Positions 53,596 to 61,457 of a stretch of DNA of 64,000 bases are shown piece by piece; position 1 is the first letter of the stretch; every line of letters begins with the position of its first letter. The position numbers and the translations under genes are program-made. Where the stretch lies: the NCBI GenBank assembly GCA_018402305.1, contig JAGYJE010000001.1, positions 186,001 to 250,000 of the forward strand, given 5' to 3'. The DNA comes from Puniceicoccaceae bacterium. GTDB taxonomy: Bacteria; Verrucomicrobiota; Verrucomicrobiia; Opitutales; Coraliomargaritaceae. The notes beneath the pieces were generated by a model. The model saw nothing but the letters and a program-made list of their open reading frames with translations. It had not been told where the DNA came from and made no database searches.

Positions 53596-53862
53596 GCAAT
53601 TAAGACAATTAGTTTAGAACTGGACGCCTACGAACGGCTCAAGCGGGCGAAGCGGGGGAAGGAATCATTCTCTTCCGTCGTGCGCCGGGCGCGTTTCGAT
53701 GCGCCTGAATCAACGGGTGCGGCGATACTGCAAGAGACGCAGGCGCTCTACGGTGCGAAAAAAGGCGCGGCGAAAAAGGCATTTGATTATTGGGACCGGG
53801 TGGAAGCGGAGGAGTCGGAGGCACCCCGCGTATCACCGAGCCGATGGGATGCTGATTCATGA
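53593..53862 (+). CDS. vapB: VapB-type antitoxin
   Basis: 89 residues from the ATG at 53593; an upstream ATG at 53581 adds only MGSC. The N-terminus MAIKTISLELDAYERLKRAKRGKESFSSVVRR has a ribbon-helix-helix pattern as in VapB/CopG-like antitoxins. The C-terminal part would wrap the toxin. The stop overlaps the VapC ATG (ATGA), the usual coupling for such pairs. Confidence 0.78.
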   Translation: MAIKTISLELDAYERLKRAKRGKESFSSVVRRARFDAPESTGAAILQETQALYGAKKGAAKKAFDYWDRVEAEESEAPRVSPSRWDADS

Positions 53863-54239
53863 TCCTGGACACATGCTTTTTGATCGATTTACAGCGCGAG
53901 CTTCGGAAGGGCGTAGCCGGTCCGGCCACGAACTTCCTGAAGACGTATACGAGTGCTGAGTTTCGCATTTCGGTGATTTCGGTCACTGAATTTTTGGAAG
54001 GCTTTGCTCAGCCTGCCGACGGCGAGCGGCTGTTACGTGCGTTCGCCCGAGTGGACCTTGATTCCAAAGCGGCGGCTCACGCGGCGGTTATCCGCCGGTC
54101 GTTGCGCTTGCAGGGAAAATTGATCGGCGACTTCGATATTCTGATTGCCGCCAGCGCGCTGACCGAAAGTCTGCCCCTGGTCACTCGAAATATCGCGGAG
54201 TTCAGCCGCGTCGAAGGGCTGGAGTTAGTCGGGTATTGA
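53859..54239 (+). CDS. vapC: VapC-type PIN-domain ribonuclease toxin
   Basis: 126 residues. PIN-domain acidic residues are in place: Asp4 in MILDTCFLID, Glu in SVTEFLEG near 45, and Asp in GDFDILIAASAL near 90. The usual last Asp position reads TRNIAEF. VapC toxins cleave tRNA or rRNA when freed from VapB. The pair looks intact, in contrast to the two PIN remnants elsewhere in the window. Confidence 0.85.
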   Translation: MILDTCFLIDLQRELRKGVAGPATNFLKTYTSAEFRISVISVTEFLEGFAQPADGERLLRAFARVDLDSKAAAHAAVIRRSLRLQGKLIGDFDILIAASALTESLPLVTRNIAEFSRVEGLELVGY

Positions 54240-54273
54240 GGGAGCTCCTCCGTGTGAAAAGCTCGACGGCTGC

Positions 54274-54308
54274 AAAGCGTGGCGCGACCAAGGTCGCACG
54301 CCACGTTT
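54274..54308. terminator. Hairpin between vapC and parE, likely shared terminator
   Basis: Arms AAAGCGTGGCGCGACC and GGTCGCACGCCACGTTT pair with one bulge on each side around an AA loop. It lies between two convergent genes. The T-run is short (TTT), so efficiency is uncertain. Confidence 0.55.
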
Positions 54309-54325
54309 GAACCCATCTTTACGCG

Positions 54326-56182
54326 CTACGCGACAGCCACTTTCTCCACGATGTCTTTTTCAACTTTCAGGTTTTCGATGATAAACTCTTGGCGGTCCGG
54401 GGTGTTCTTACCCATGTAAAAAAGAAGCATGTCTTTGATCGTCATGCCCTTCGGGATAATGACCGGGTCGAGTCGGATATTCTTCCCGATGAAGTGCTGA
54501 AACTCGTCGGGTGAAATTTCGCCGAGGCCTTTGAAGCGGGTGATTTCCGGCTTGGGCTGGCACTCCGCTATCGCGGCCTGCCGCTCGGCATCGTTGTAGC
54601 AGTAGCGGGTTACCTTCTTGTTGCGCACCCGAAAGAGGGGAGTCTGGAGGATGTGAAGATGGCCCTGTTTAATCAGCTCAGGAAAGAATTGCAGGAAGAA
54701 GGTGATCAGCAACAGCCGGATGTGCATGCCATCAACGTCGGCGTCGGTTGCAATGACGACGTTGTTGTAGCGCAAATCATCGAGCCCGTTCTCGATATTG
54801 AGAGCGTCTTGGAGCAGATTAAACTCTTCGTTTTCGTAAACAATTTTTTTGGTTAAACCAAAGGAATTGAGCGGCTTGCCCTTGAGCGAGAAGACCGCCT
54901 GGGTATTGACGTTTCGCGCCTTGGTGATCGAGCCGGATGCAGAGTCGCCCTCGGTGATGAAAAGGGTGGAGTCGAGGCGACCATCTTTCTTCGTATCGAG
55001 GTGGATGCGGCAGTCCCGGAGCTTTTTGTTGTGTACTTTGGCCTTGCGGGCGCGCTCGCGGGCAAGCTTTTGGATGCCTTTCAGTTCCTTGCGGTTGCGT
55101 TCAGACTCCTGAATCTTTTTGCCCAGAATGTCGGCGGTCTCGGGGTGACGGTGCAGGTAGTTATCGAGGGCCTGCTTCATGAAATTCATCATAAAGGTGC
55201 GGACGGTCGGGCCTTTGGGGCCCATGTCCTGTGAGCCGAGCTTGGTTTTGGTCTGCGACTCGAAAACGGGCTCTTCGACTTTTACGCTGACCGCCGCGCA
55301 GATCGAGGCGCGGATGTCCACTGCGTCGAAGTCTTTTTTATAAAAGTCTTTGATAGTGCGGGCAAGGGCCTCGCGGAAGGCGGCCAGATGGGTGCCGCCC
55401 ATCGTGGTGTGCTGTCCGTTGACGAAGGAGTAGTAATCTTCGCCGTAGGAGTCGTTGTGCGTAAAGGCAACTTCGACGTCGTTGTCGCTCAGGTGAATGA
55501 TCGGATAAACCGGATCGCCATCGAGCTTGTTCTCCAGCAAATCATGCAGACCTTTGTCGGATTTGAAACGCTTGCCATTGTAAATAATCGTCAGCCCGCT
55601 GTTGAGGTAGGCGTAGTTCCACAGCATGTCCTCAATATAGTCGTCGCGGAAGCGAATGCTGCCAAAGATTTCAGGGTCCGGGTCGAAGCGCAGCGCGGTG
55701 CCGTTTTTTGCATCGGCGGCCGACTGATCCTTGCTGTCCTCGTGCAGCAACTCGCCTTTGGAAAAGCGAACACAGCGGGTCTTGCCATCGCGGAAGGCTT
55801 GAATCTCAAACTCGGAGGCAAGGGCGTTAACCGCCTTGATGCCGACACCGTTCAGGCCGACGGATTTTTTGAAGGCCTCGGAATCGTATTTCGCCCCGGT
55901 GTTGATCTTCGAGGCGCAGTCCTTGAGCTTACCCAGCGGGATGCCGCGGCCGTAGTCCCGCACGGCGACGTGGGTGCCGTCGATGTTGACTTCGATGATC
56001 TTGCCGTTGCCCATGACAAATTCGTCGATCGAGTTATCGATGACTTCTTTGAGCAGGATGTAGATGCCGTCGTCGGAGGAGGAGCCGTCGCCCAGTTTCC
56101 CGATATACATGCCCGGGCGGAGGCGGATGTGCTGTTTCCAGTCGAGGGATTTGATCGAGTCTTCGTTATATTCGGCGGACAT
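54326..56182 (-). CDS. parE: Type IIA topoisomerase subunit B, topoisomerase IV ParE-type
   Basis: 618 residues. The GHKL ATPase has [11 protein letters not shown] near 45, [12 protein letters not shown] near 74 and [15 protein letters not shown] near 109. The TOPRIM domain has [10 protein letters not shown] near 412 and [10 protein letters not shown] near 487. It lacks the long C-terminal insert of some GyrB proteins. The N-terminus [16 protein letters not shown] and overall layout are like ParE of Bacteroidota/Verrucomicrobiota. ParE with ParC decatenates daughter chromosomes. parC is not adjacent. It could instead be a GyrB-type protein. Confidence 0.85.
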   Translation of the reverse strand: MSAEYNEDSIKSLDWKQHIRLRPGMYIGKLGDGSSSDDGIYILLKEVIDNSIDEFVMGNGKIIEVNIDGTHVAVRDYGRGIPLGKLKDCASKINTGAKYDSEAFKKSVGLNGVGIKAVNALASEFEIQAFRDGKTRCVRFSKGELLHEDSKDQSAADAKNGTALRFDPDPEIFGSIRFRDDYIEDMLWNYAYLNSGLTIIYNGKRFKSDKGLHDLLENKLDGDPVYPIIHLSDNDVEVAFTHNDSYGEDYYSFVNGQHTTMGGTHLAAFREALARTIKDFYKKDFDAVDIRASICAAVSVKVEEPVFESQTKTKLGSQDMGPKGPTVRTFMMNFMKQALDNYLHRHPETADILGKKIQESERNRKELKGIQKLARERARKAKVHNKKLRDCRIHLDTKKDGRLDSTLFITEGDSASGSITKARNVNTQAVFSLKGKPLNSFGLTKKIVYENEEFNLLQDALNIENGLDDLRYNNVVIATDADVDGMHIRLLLITFFLQFFPELIKQGHLHILQTPLFRVRNKKVTRYCYNDAERQAAIAECQPKPEITRFKGLGEISPDEFQHFIGKNIRLDPVIIPKGMTIKDMLLFYMGKNTPDRQEFIIENLKVEKDIVEKVAVA

Positions 56183-56260
56183 GGGAAAAATTATGGAGAG
56201 AAGGAAGAAGGAATTAGGCGGGTTTAGTTATGGCGTTTAAATGCCCTGAAATGCAAGGGT

Positions 56261-56431
56261 TCAAGTGAAACGTAGAGGATGGGACCAATTCAAATAGGGA
56301 AAACGGGCAAAGTCGCCGTCGGTGGAAATCCATTCGCAACCGTGCTCAATGGCTAGCGCAGCGTGCCAAGCATTAGCAACCAACTTCCCGTGGGCGGGTT
56401 CGGGTGTCAACGTCTTAGCGGGGTTCCAAGA
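56261..56431 (-). pseudogene. PIN-domain toxin remnant (C-terminal)
   Basis: The minus strand encodes GKLVANAWHAALAIEHGCEW and then ISTDGDFARFPYLNW before a TGA. This is the C-terminal third of a VapC-like PIN nuclease, with the terminal TDGDF acidic cluster. An in-frame TAA cuts it from anything upstream. It is a fragment only. Confidence 0.72.
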
Positions 56432-56436
56432 TTAAA

Positions 56437-56595
56437 TCATGGGCGAATACGAACCGGCTTCTTCAGCGCGTCGGACTTGAAGCTGGCGTCGAGGAGCTTT
56501 TGGATCTCGGCCCCACGGGCGAAGTCCGGCTGATCCGGTTGGCCGGTGCGGATACTCTTAATAAAACGCCGATCCGTTTGCGGGGGGGCTTTTTT
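56437..56595 (-). pseudogene. C-terminal remnant of a Gfo/Idh/MocA-family oxidoreductase
   Basis: The minus strand encodes DRRFIKSIRTGQPDQPDFARG followed by AEIQKLLDASFKSDALKKPV and a TGA. This matches the conserved C-terminal end of sugar or inositol oxidoreductases (FIxSIRTGxxxxPDFxxGxxxQ). The upstream part is out of frame or unrelated, and no NAD-binding domain exists nearby. Confidence 0.65.
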
Positions 56596-56623
56596 GAAGG
56601 TCTTCAGCTTGCAGGAATTTTCT

Positions 56624-56752
56624 TTAATCGGCCTCGGGATCCTCCGGGAGTGGTTCGATCGCGGGGGCGTTGGGGCATTCGTCCGGGATGCGGACAGTTG
56701 GGCGGGCCCAGTGCACGGCGTTGGTGATGATGGTTTACACCTCGAAGCATGG
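56624..56752 (-). pseudogene. C-terminal remnant of a ThuA-like protein
   Basis: The minus strand encodes TIITNAVHWARPTVRIPDEC...PLPEDPEAD and a stop; the NAVHWA motif is typical of the C-terminus of ThuA-domain proteins. A TAA separates it from a short FEV-like upstream piece. Such proteins often neighbour Gfo/Idh/MocA genes in Verrucomicrobia, which fits the adjacent remnant. Confidence 0.5.
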
Positions 56753-56765
56753 TGATCTTAGATAG

Positions 56766-57746
56766 TTATTCGTTCTCCTCTGCCTGCACGCTGACGTCAC
56801 GGAGATAACGGAAGTATTCCGAATCAGTCCCAAGTATTAGCGTGGAGCTGGGGCCGATAGTCTTTGGGTAGCTTTCCAAGGTTCGCAAAAAAGAGTAAAA
56901 TTCAGGGTCAGCCCCGTAAGCTTCCGCGTAAATACGCGAGGCTTCCGCATCGGCCTGTCCTCGGATGACCTCCGCCTGCCGGTTGGCTTCGGAACGGATC
57001 TCGGAAAGGGAGCGCTCGGTGTCGCCGTCGATCTCGGCGGCGCGGCCCTGGCCCTCGGAGCGGAACTGCTCTGCTATGCGCTGACGCTCGGCGATCATGC
57101 GTTCAAAGACCCGCTGTTGCACCGCTTCGACGTAGTCGATGCGCTTGATGCGGATGTCGACCAACTCAATACCCATCTCGGGCATTTGTGTGGCCGCTTG
57201 GTCAAAAATTGATTTTACCAATTCTTCGCGACCGGTCTTCACCTCTTGCATGAGAATTTCCTCGTCCTCCTCACCGGCGATCTGGACCTTCTCCAGGTCG
57301 TCCTCACTGATTTTCCAGTCCTTGGATCGGACGATTTCCACCAAGTCTGTAGAGGAAATTTTGTCGCGAACCACCGAGTCAAGGATGTCGTTTAAGCGCA
57401 TCGTGGCCCCATTCTCGTTTTTTACACGTTGCAGGAACGTGAGTGGCTCGACGATGCGCCAGCGGGCGGTGGTGTCGACGGAAATAAACTGCTCGCCGCG
57501 GGTTGGGATTTGGTTCGGATCTCCGTCCCATGAGATAACCCGCTTGTCAAAGCGGCGCACCTCCTGAATAAAGGGTAGCTTAAAGTGCAGGCCGGGTGTC
57601 GTTATCGGATCACCCACAGGGGCGCCAAGCTGAACGACGACGGCCTGTTCGGCTTCGTCTAAAGTGTAGACGGAGGCGAGAAGCCCGATAATCGCAGCCA
57701 GCACGAGGAGGAAAAAAGCTAAAAAAGAGATTTGTTGCTGATTCAT
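56766..57746 (-). CDS. hflC: Membrane protease modulator HflC
   Basis: 326 residues. The N-terminal membrane helix lies at ~6-28. The SPFH/band 7 domain follows (VYTLDEAEQAVVVQLGAP, DTTARWRI, STDLVEIV), then a long charged coiled coil (QRVFERMIAERQRIAEQFRSEGQGRAAEIDGDTERSLSEIRSEANRQAEVIRGQADAEASRIYAEAY). HflC with HflK forms the large periplasmic cage that regulates FtsH. It starts 3 bp after hflK ends, so they are one operon. Confidence 0.93.
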   Translation of the reverse strand: MNQQQISFLAFFLLVLAAIIGLLASVYTLDEAEQAVVVQLGAPVGDPITTPGLHFKLPFIQEVRRFDKRVISWDGDPNQIPTRGEQFISVDTTARWRIVEPLTFLQRVKNENGATMRLNDILDSVVRDKISSTDLVEIVRSKDWKISEDDLEKVQIAGEEDEEILMQEVKTGREELVKSIFDQAATQMPEMGIELVDIRIKRIDYVEAVQQRVFERMIAERQRIAEQFRSEGQGRAAEIDGDTERSLSEIRSEANRQAEVIRGQADAEASRIYAEAYGADPEFYSFLRTLESYPKTIGPSSTLILGTDSEYFRYLRDVSVQAEENE

Positions 57747-57748
57747 AA

Positions 57749-58768
57749 CTAGCGTTTGGCTGAGGTTGGCAGCGGTGCGTCGCCCAGATTGAGCAACGGT
57801 AGTGGGGCGGACTGATTTTCATCCATGATGAAAATCTTCCCGGCATTCGGCAGGACGCCGTCGATCATTTCCAGATACATGCGCTGACGAGTGACATCGG
57901 GCGCGTCGCGATAGGCATCAACGATCGCGGTGAAGCGCTCGGCTTCGCCACGGGCCGCGTTGACCCGCTTGGCCGCGTAACCTTCGGCCTTGGCTACAAC
58001 CTGTAGCGCCTCACCCTCAGCACGCGGAATAACCTGATTACGACGTTTTTCGGCTTCGTTGATGAAGCGCTCGCGCTCTTGCTCAGCCTGGTTCACCTCG
58101 TTGAAGGCGGGCTTAACCGTCTCGGGAGGCGTTACATCCTGTAACTCGATGGTGCTGATCTGAATCCCCAAATCGAAGTAATCCATCGCTTCCTGTAACT
58201 CGATTTTTGAGGTGGTCGCGACTTGGACACGTTTCTCAGTCAGCACATCGCTGCCAAGACTGTTGCCTACGATCCGCCGCATGACGGATTCGGATACATC
58301 GCGTAGCGTTTGCGCTGGCTCGCGAACCTGATGCAGGAATTTGTTTGCATCGCTGACCCGATACTGCACGACCCACTCGACGTCGATGACCTTCAGGTCA
58401 CCAGTCAACATGAGTGACTCTTCCTGGTGCACGCGGTCTTTGCGATACTGAGTTCGGCCGCCAATCGTTTCAGTGCGGAAACCAAATTCTTCCTTGAGCA
58501 CACGGGCCGTGGGTACCATCTGAGCGGTGTCGATACCGAAGGGTAATTTGAAATGCAACCCCGGCTGTTTCTGTGCAATAACCCGGCCAAAGCGCTTTAC
58601 AACAGCCTCCTCTTCGGGTTGCACGATGTAATAGCTGCTAATCACGCCGACTGCAAGAGTCATTAAAATCGGAATGATAACGATGAGCTTCTTATAAGGC
58701 CGGAAGGATTCCCAGTCGATTGAGTCGAGCGGGTTTCCCTGCATGGGTGGCGGTGCGTTTCGGTTCAT
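57749..58768 (-). CDS. hflK: Membrane protease modulator HflK
   Basis: 339 residues from the ATG at 58768, which has AGGG about 9 bp upstream; an ATG at 58774 is also possible. One membrane helix lies at ~28-48 (KLIVIIPILMTLAVGVISSYY). An SPFH domain follows (YIVQPEEEAVVKRFGRVIAQKQPGLHFKLPFGID) and then a coiled coil (FNEVNQAEQERERFINEAEKRRNQVIPRAEGEA). HflK pairs with HflC. The gene diverges from queG across a ~60-bp gap. Confidence 0.92.
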   Translation of the reverse strand: MNRNAPPPMQGNPLDSIDWESFRPYKKLIVIIPILMTLAVGVISSYYIVQPEEEAVVKRFGRVIAQKQPGLHFKLPFGIDTAQMVPTARVLKEEFGFRTETIGGRTQYRKDRVHQEESLMLTGDLKVIDVEWVVQYRVSDANKFLHQVREPAQTLRDVSESVMRRIVGNSLGSDVLTEKRVQVATTSKIELQEAMDYFDLGIQISTIELQDVTPPETVKPAFNEVNQAEQERERFINEAEKRRNQVIPRAEGEALQVVAKAEGYAAKRVNAARGEAERFTAIVDAYRDAPDVTRQRMYLEMIDGVLPNAGKIFIMDENQSAPLPLLNLGDAPLPTSAKR

Positions 58769-58829
58769 TTGCATAACCCTGTTCAGTTTTACTTGGCTGT
58801 CACTCGTAAATCCTATTTTTCTTAAGTCC

Positions 58830-59852
58830 ATGCCGGATCCGGGTTATCAAATTGTCGAGCGCTTGCGTGTCGAAGCTGAGAGGCTTGGCTTTCACGGTTT
58901 GGCGGTGGCTTCTGTTCCGGCGGAACTGAGGGCCGAGTATTTTGAGCGGTGGATCGCCGCAGGCAAACATGGCACGATGGTATGGATGGAGCGCAACAAC
59001 GATCGGCGCTTGCACCCGGAGCGCCTAATTCCGGAAGCAGAGGCAAAGTCAATCGTCGTGCTCGCACTTAACTACTACCAACCGGACCCCGCCCGAGGCT
59101 ACCGAGTCGCAAAGTATGCACTGGGCGACGACTACCACAGCTTTGTGCTGCGGCGACTCAAACGGCTTTGCCGCATCCTGCGCGAGGATTATGGTGGCCA
59201 GCAGCGCCCCTATGTGGATACTGGGCCGCTGCTGGAGAAGCCAATTGCCGAAGCGGCAGGACTGGGCTGGCAAGGGAAGAGTACCATACTTATTGAGCCG
59301 AAACGAGGCACCTGGAGCTTTCTGGCTAATATCGTGACCACGCTCGAATTGCCCGCTGGCAAAAAAGGTAAAGACCGCTGCGGGAACTGCACCCGCTGTA
59401 TCGATATTTGTCCGACGCAGGCGATCACCGCGCCGTACCAGCTTGATGCCTCCAAGTGTATCTCCTATCTCACCATCGAGCACGATGGTCCAATACCCGT
59501 GGAGTATCGTGAGGCCATCGGGGACCGCCTCTACGGCTGTGATGAATGCCTGGATGTATGTCCTTGGAACAAGTGGGCTGTACCCACGGAAGAAGCCAAA
59601 TTCAAGGCTCGGGAATTGCCCGAACTTCGGGAGATGCTGCGCTGGGATGAAGCCACCTTCACAGACCATATGAGGGGATCGCCCATGCGCCGGCTCAAGC
59701 TTCAGCGGTTTCGGCGGAATCTATGCATCGTGCTCGGAAATGTCGGAACGGCAGAGGATTTGACCTCACTTAGAGTTGCGGCCGCCGACCAGGATGCCAT
59801 GGTAGCCGAGCACGCTAGATGGGCAGTTGGCCAGATTGAGTCCCGGGTTTGA
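58830..59852 (+). CDS. queG: Epoxyqueuosine reductase
   Basis: 340 residues from the ATG at 58830. The N-terminal cobalamin-binding region has RYALGDDYHS-like sequence (KYALGDDYHSFVLRRLK near 95-111) and YVDTGPLLEKPIAEAAGLGWQGK near 128-150. Two [4Fe-4S] motifs follow: CGNCTRCIDICPTQAI near 187 and CDECLDVCPWN near 240. The C-terminus (~285-340) is a HEAT-like repeat. QueG reduces epoxyqueuosine to queuosine in tRNA. It is the only queuosine gene in the window. Confidence 0.94.
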   Translation: MPDPGYQIVERLRVEAERLGFHGLAVASVPAELRAEYFERWIAAGKHGTMVWMERNNDRRLHPERLIPEAEAKSIVVLALNYYQPDPARGYRVAKYALGDDYHSFVLRRLKRLCRILREDYGGQQRPYVDTGPLLEKPIAEAAGLGWQGKSTILIEPKRGTWSFLANIVTTLELPAGKKGKDRCGNCTRCIDICPTQAITAPYQLDASKCISYLTIEHDGPIPVEYREAIGDRLYGCDECLDVCPWNKWAVPTEEAKFKARELPELREMLRWDEATFTDHMRGSPMRRLKLQRFRRNLCIVLGNVGTAEDLTSLRVAAADQDAMVAEHARWAVGQIESRV

Positions 59853-59917
59853 GCGGATATTTAAGGGCCATTATACTTATCGCTCTTCAGCTTCTGGCAG
59901 GAACAAACCACTCACGC

Positions 59918-60910
59918 CTACTCAAAGACACGTCGCCGCAGCCCCTGGATGACGGAGAGTCCTCGCCAGTCCTTGCCCTGCATCGGGTGCACTTTCGGTG
60001 GGTATTTCCTCTGGCGCTGCCGCTGCCAGGATTCGGCAAAAGAGGCGACATACTCCCTGGACCCCAGGATGACGCCATCGCTGAAGTAGCGGACCCGGCA
60101 GCGCATCATCTCAGCCCTGGAGAGTTCCCCCGCTTCGGTCTTGAGAACCCGCAGTGCCTGTTCGCGGTCAAAGGCAGCCCCTTTGCGGGGGATCACCCCC
60201 TTGCCAAAGAGGAGTCTGCGGTGGGCGGCCAGCGCGGCCTCGGCGCCACCGGGATCGGAGGTGCTCCAGACCCGTTGCAGTCCGGCGACGGCCTGTTTGC
60301 CCCCGGCGACCGCCTCGGCATAGCCGCAGAAGCGGTAGTCCTTCGGGTCGCCCACCAGGCGGGCTCGCACGGGGTTCAGGTCGATATAGGCCGCCATGGT
60401 CTGGAGCGGGTTGCCCCCGCCCTCCACCAGCACGGACTTGAACCGCTCGGCCCAGAGGGTGCCAAAGCGCTCGTGGGTATGGTTATACCAGAGCGAGAAC
60501 CGCTGTTTGAGGGTCTTCATGAACTGGGAAACATCACCCATGCGGGCGAGCAGCCGCCGCCGAATCTCCGCGGCCTCACGCCCGCCCTGCGCCAGTGTCT
60601 TCTCCAGAATCTTGATCGAGGCGGTCTCGTATTTGGTCGGCCTCGGGTAGAGCACCCGGTAGCGCCGCAGCAGCTCCTGATCGGAGACCACCTCCTGGTA
60701 GGGGACATAAACCAGCACATGAAAGTGGTTGCTCATCACCGCGTAGGTTAACACCTCCACCCCCGAGAAATCAGCAATTTGCCAAAGCATCCGCCGCAGC
60801 CGCTCCTTATCCCGCGCCCCAAAAAGGCACTCCCCATTCACCGTCCGCGTCATGCAATGATACACCGCATCCACCCCCGGCTCCGTAATTTTCAATCGTC
60901 TTGTTCGCAT
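59918..60910 (-). CDS. REP-associated tyrosine transposase (RAYT, Y1/IS200-like family)
   Basis: 330 residues from the ATG at 60910. The Y1 transposase motifs are present: NHFHVLVY near 62-69 (HUH metal site) and YIDLNPVRARLV near 168-179 with the catalytic Tyr, plus the RAYT hallmark YNHTHERFGTLWAERFKSVLVE near 138-159. RAYTs are single-copy domesticated transposases that move or maintain REP/REPIN sequences. REPIN-like elements lie at 50584-50747. No terminal repeats flank the gene, so it is not an ordinary insertion sequence. Confidence 0.9.
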   Translation of the reverse strand: MRTRRLKITEPGVDAVYHCMTRTVNGECLFGARDKERLRRMLWQIADFSGVEVLTYAVMSNHFHVLVYVPYQEVVSDQELLRRYRVLYPRPTKYETASIKILEKTLAQGGREAAEIRRRLLARMGDVSQFMKTLKQRFSLWYNHTHERFGTLWAERFKSVLVEGGGNPLQTMAAYIDLNPVRARLVGDPKDYRFCGYAEAVAGGKQAVAGLQRVWSTSDPGGAEAALAAHRRLLFGKGVIPRKGAAFDREQALRVLKTEAGELSRAEMMRCRVRYFSDGVILGSREYVASFAESWQRQRQRKYPPKVHPMQGKDWRGLSVIQGLRRRVFE

Positions 60911-61049
60911 AAATACCAATCAAAGCCCCCACACGCTCTGTGTCAACTATAAACAACCTGTCCCTTATTTAAAGTGGTGAAGGGTCTATTTTTTTATAAC
61001 TGAAAAACTTTGGCTAGCGCCAGAGGCATCGAGCCGCACTTAGCGCCGC

Positions 61050-61337
61050 TCAGTTTTCGTTTTCGCTAATACCGAGCTTATGCCGAATTTCGGGAAACTC
61101 ACTTAGTTCGGCGAGGAATTCATTTACATCGAAGTCGGCCACCATACAGTCTTCATACACGAATGTGGGGGTTTTTGTCTGGCCGCTCACCGAGACCATT
61201 GCGTCCATGTCCTTGGCATTGTCATTCACATCGCGAACATCGAGATCGACGCCCTGCGCATTGAAAAATGAGAGGGCCTCGCGGCACCAGGGGCAGCCGG
61301 ATTTGATGTAGAGAATGGGTCGGGTGTATTTGCTCAT
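61050..61337 (-). CDS. Glutaredoxin-family protein
   Basis: 95 residues. The thioredoxin-fold active site CPWC is at residues 15-18 (YIKSGCPWCREAL) and the cis-Pro motif KTPTFVYED near 55-63. The family reduces disulfides with glutathione or acts as a small redox carrier. It diverges from uvrA with about 120 bp between starts. Confidence 0.85.
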   Translation of the reverse strand: MSKYTRPILYIKSGCPWCREALSFFNAQGVDLDVRDVNDNAKDMDAMVSVSGQTKTPTFVYEDCMVADFDVNEFLAELSEFPEIRHKLGISENEN

Positions 61338-61457
61338 TTGTAGCCTTTTAAACTAAATTGATCGTGCTGAATGACAACGTAAATCGCGGAAATTTGGCCT
61401 TTTACTCCGTGGGCTTGCACCGGCCAAGGTTCCATCCTACTGATAAAGGTTTCAATC

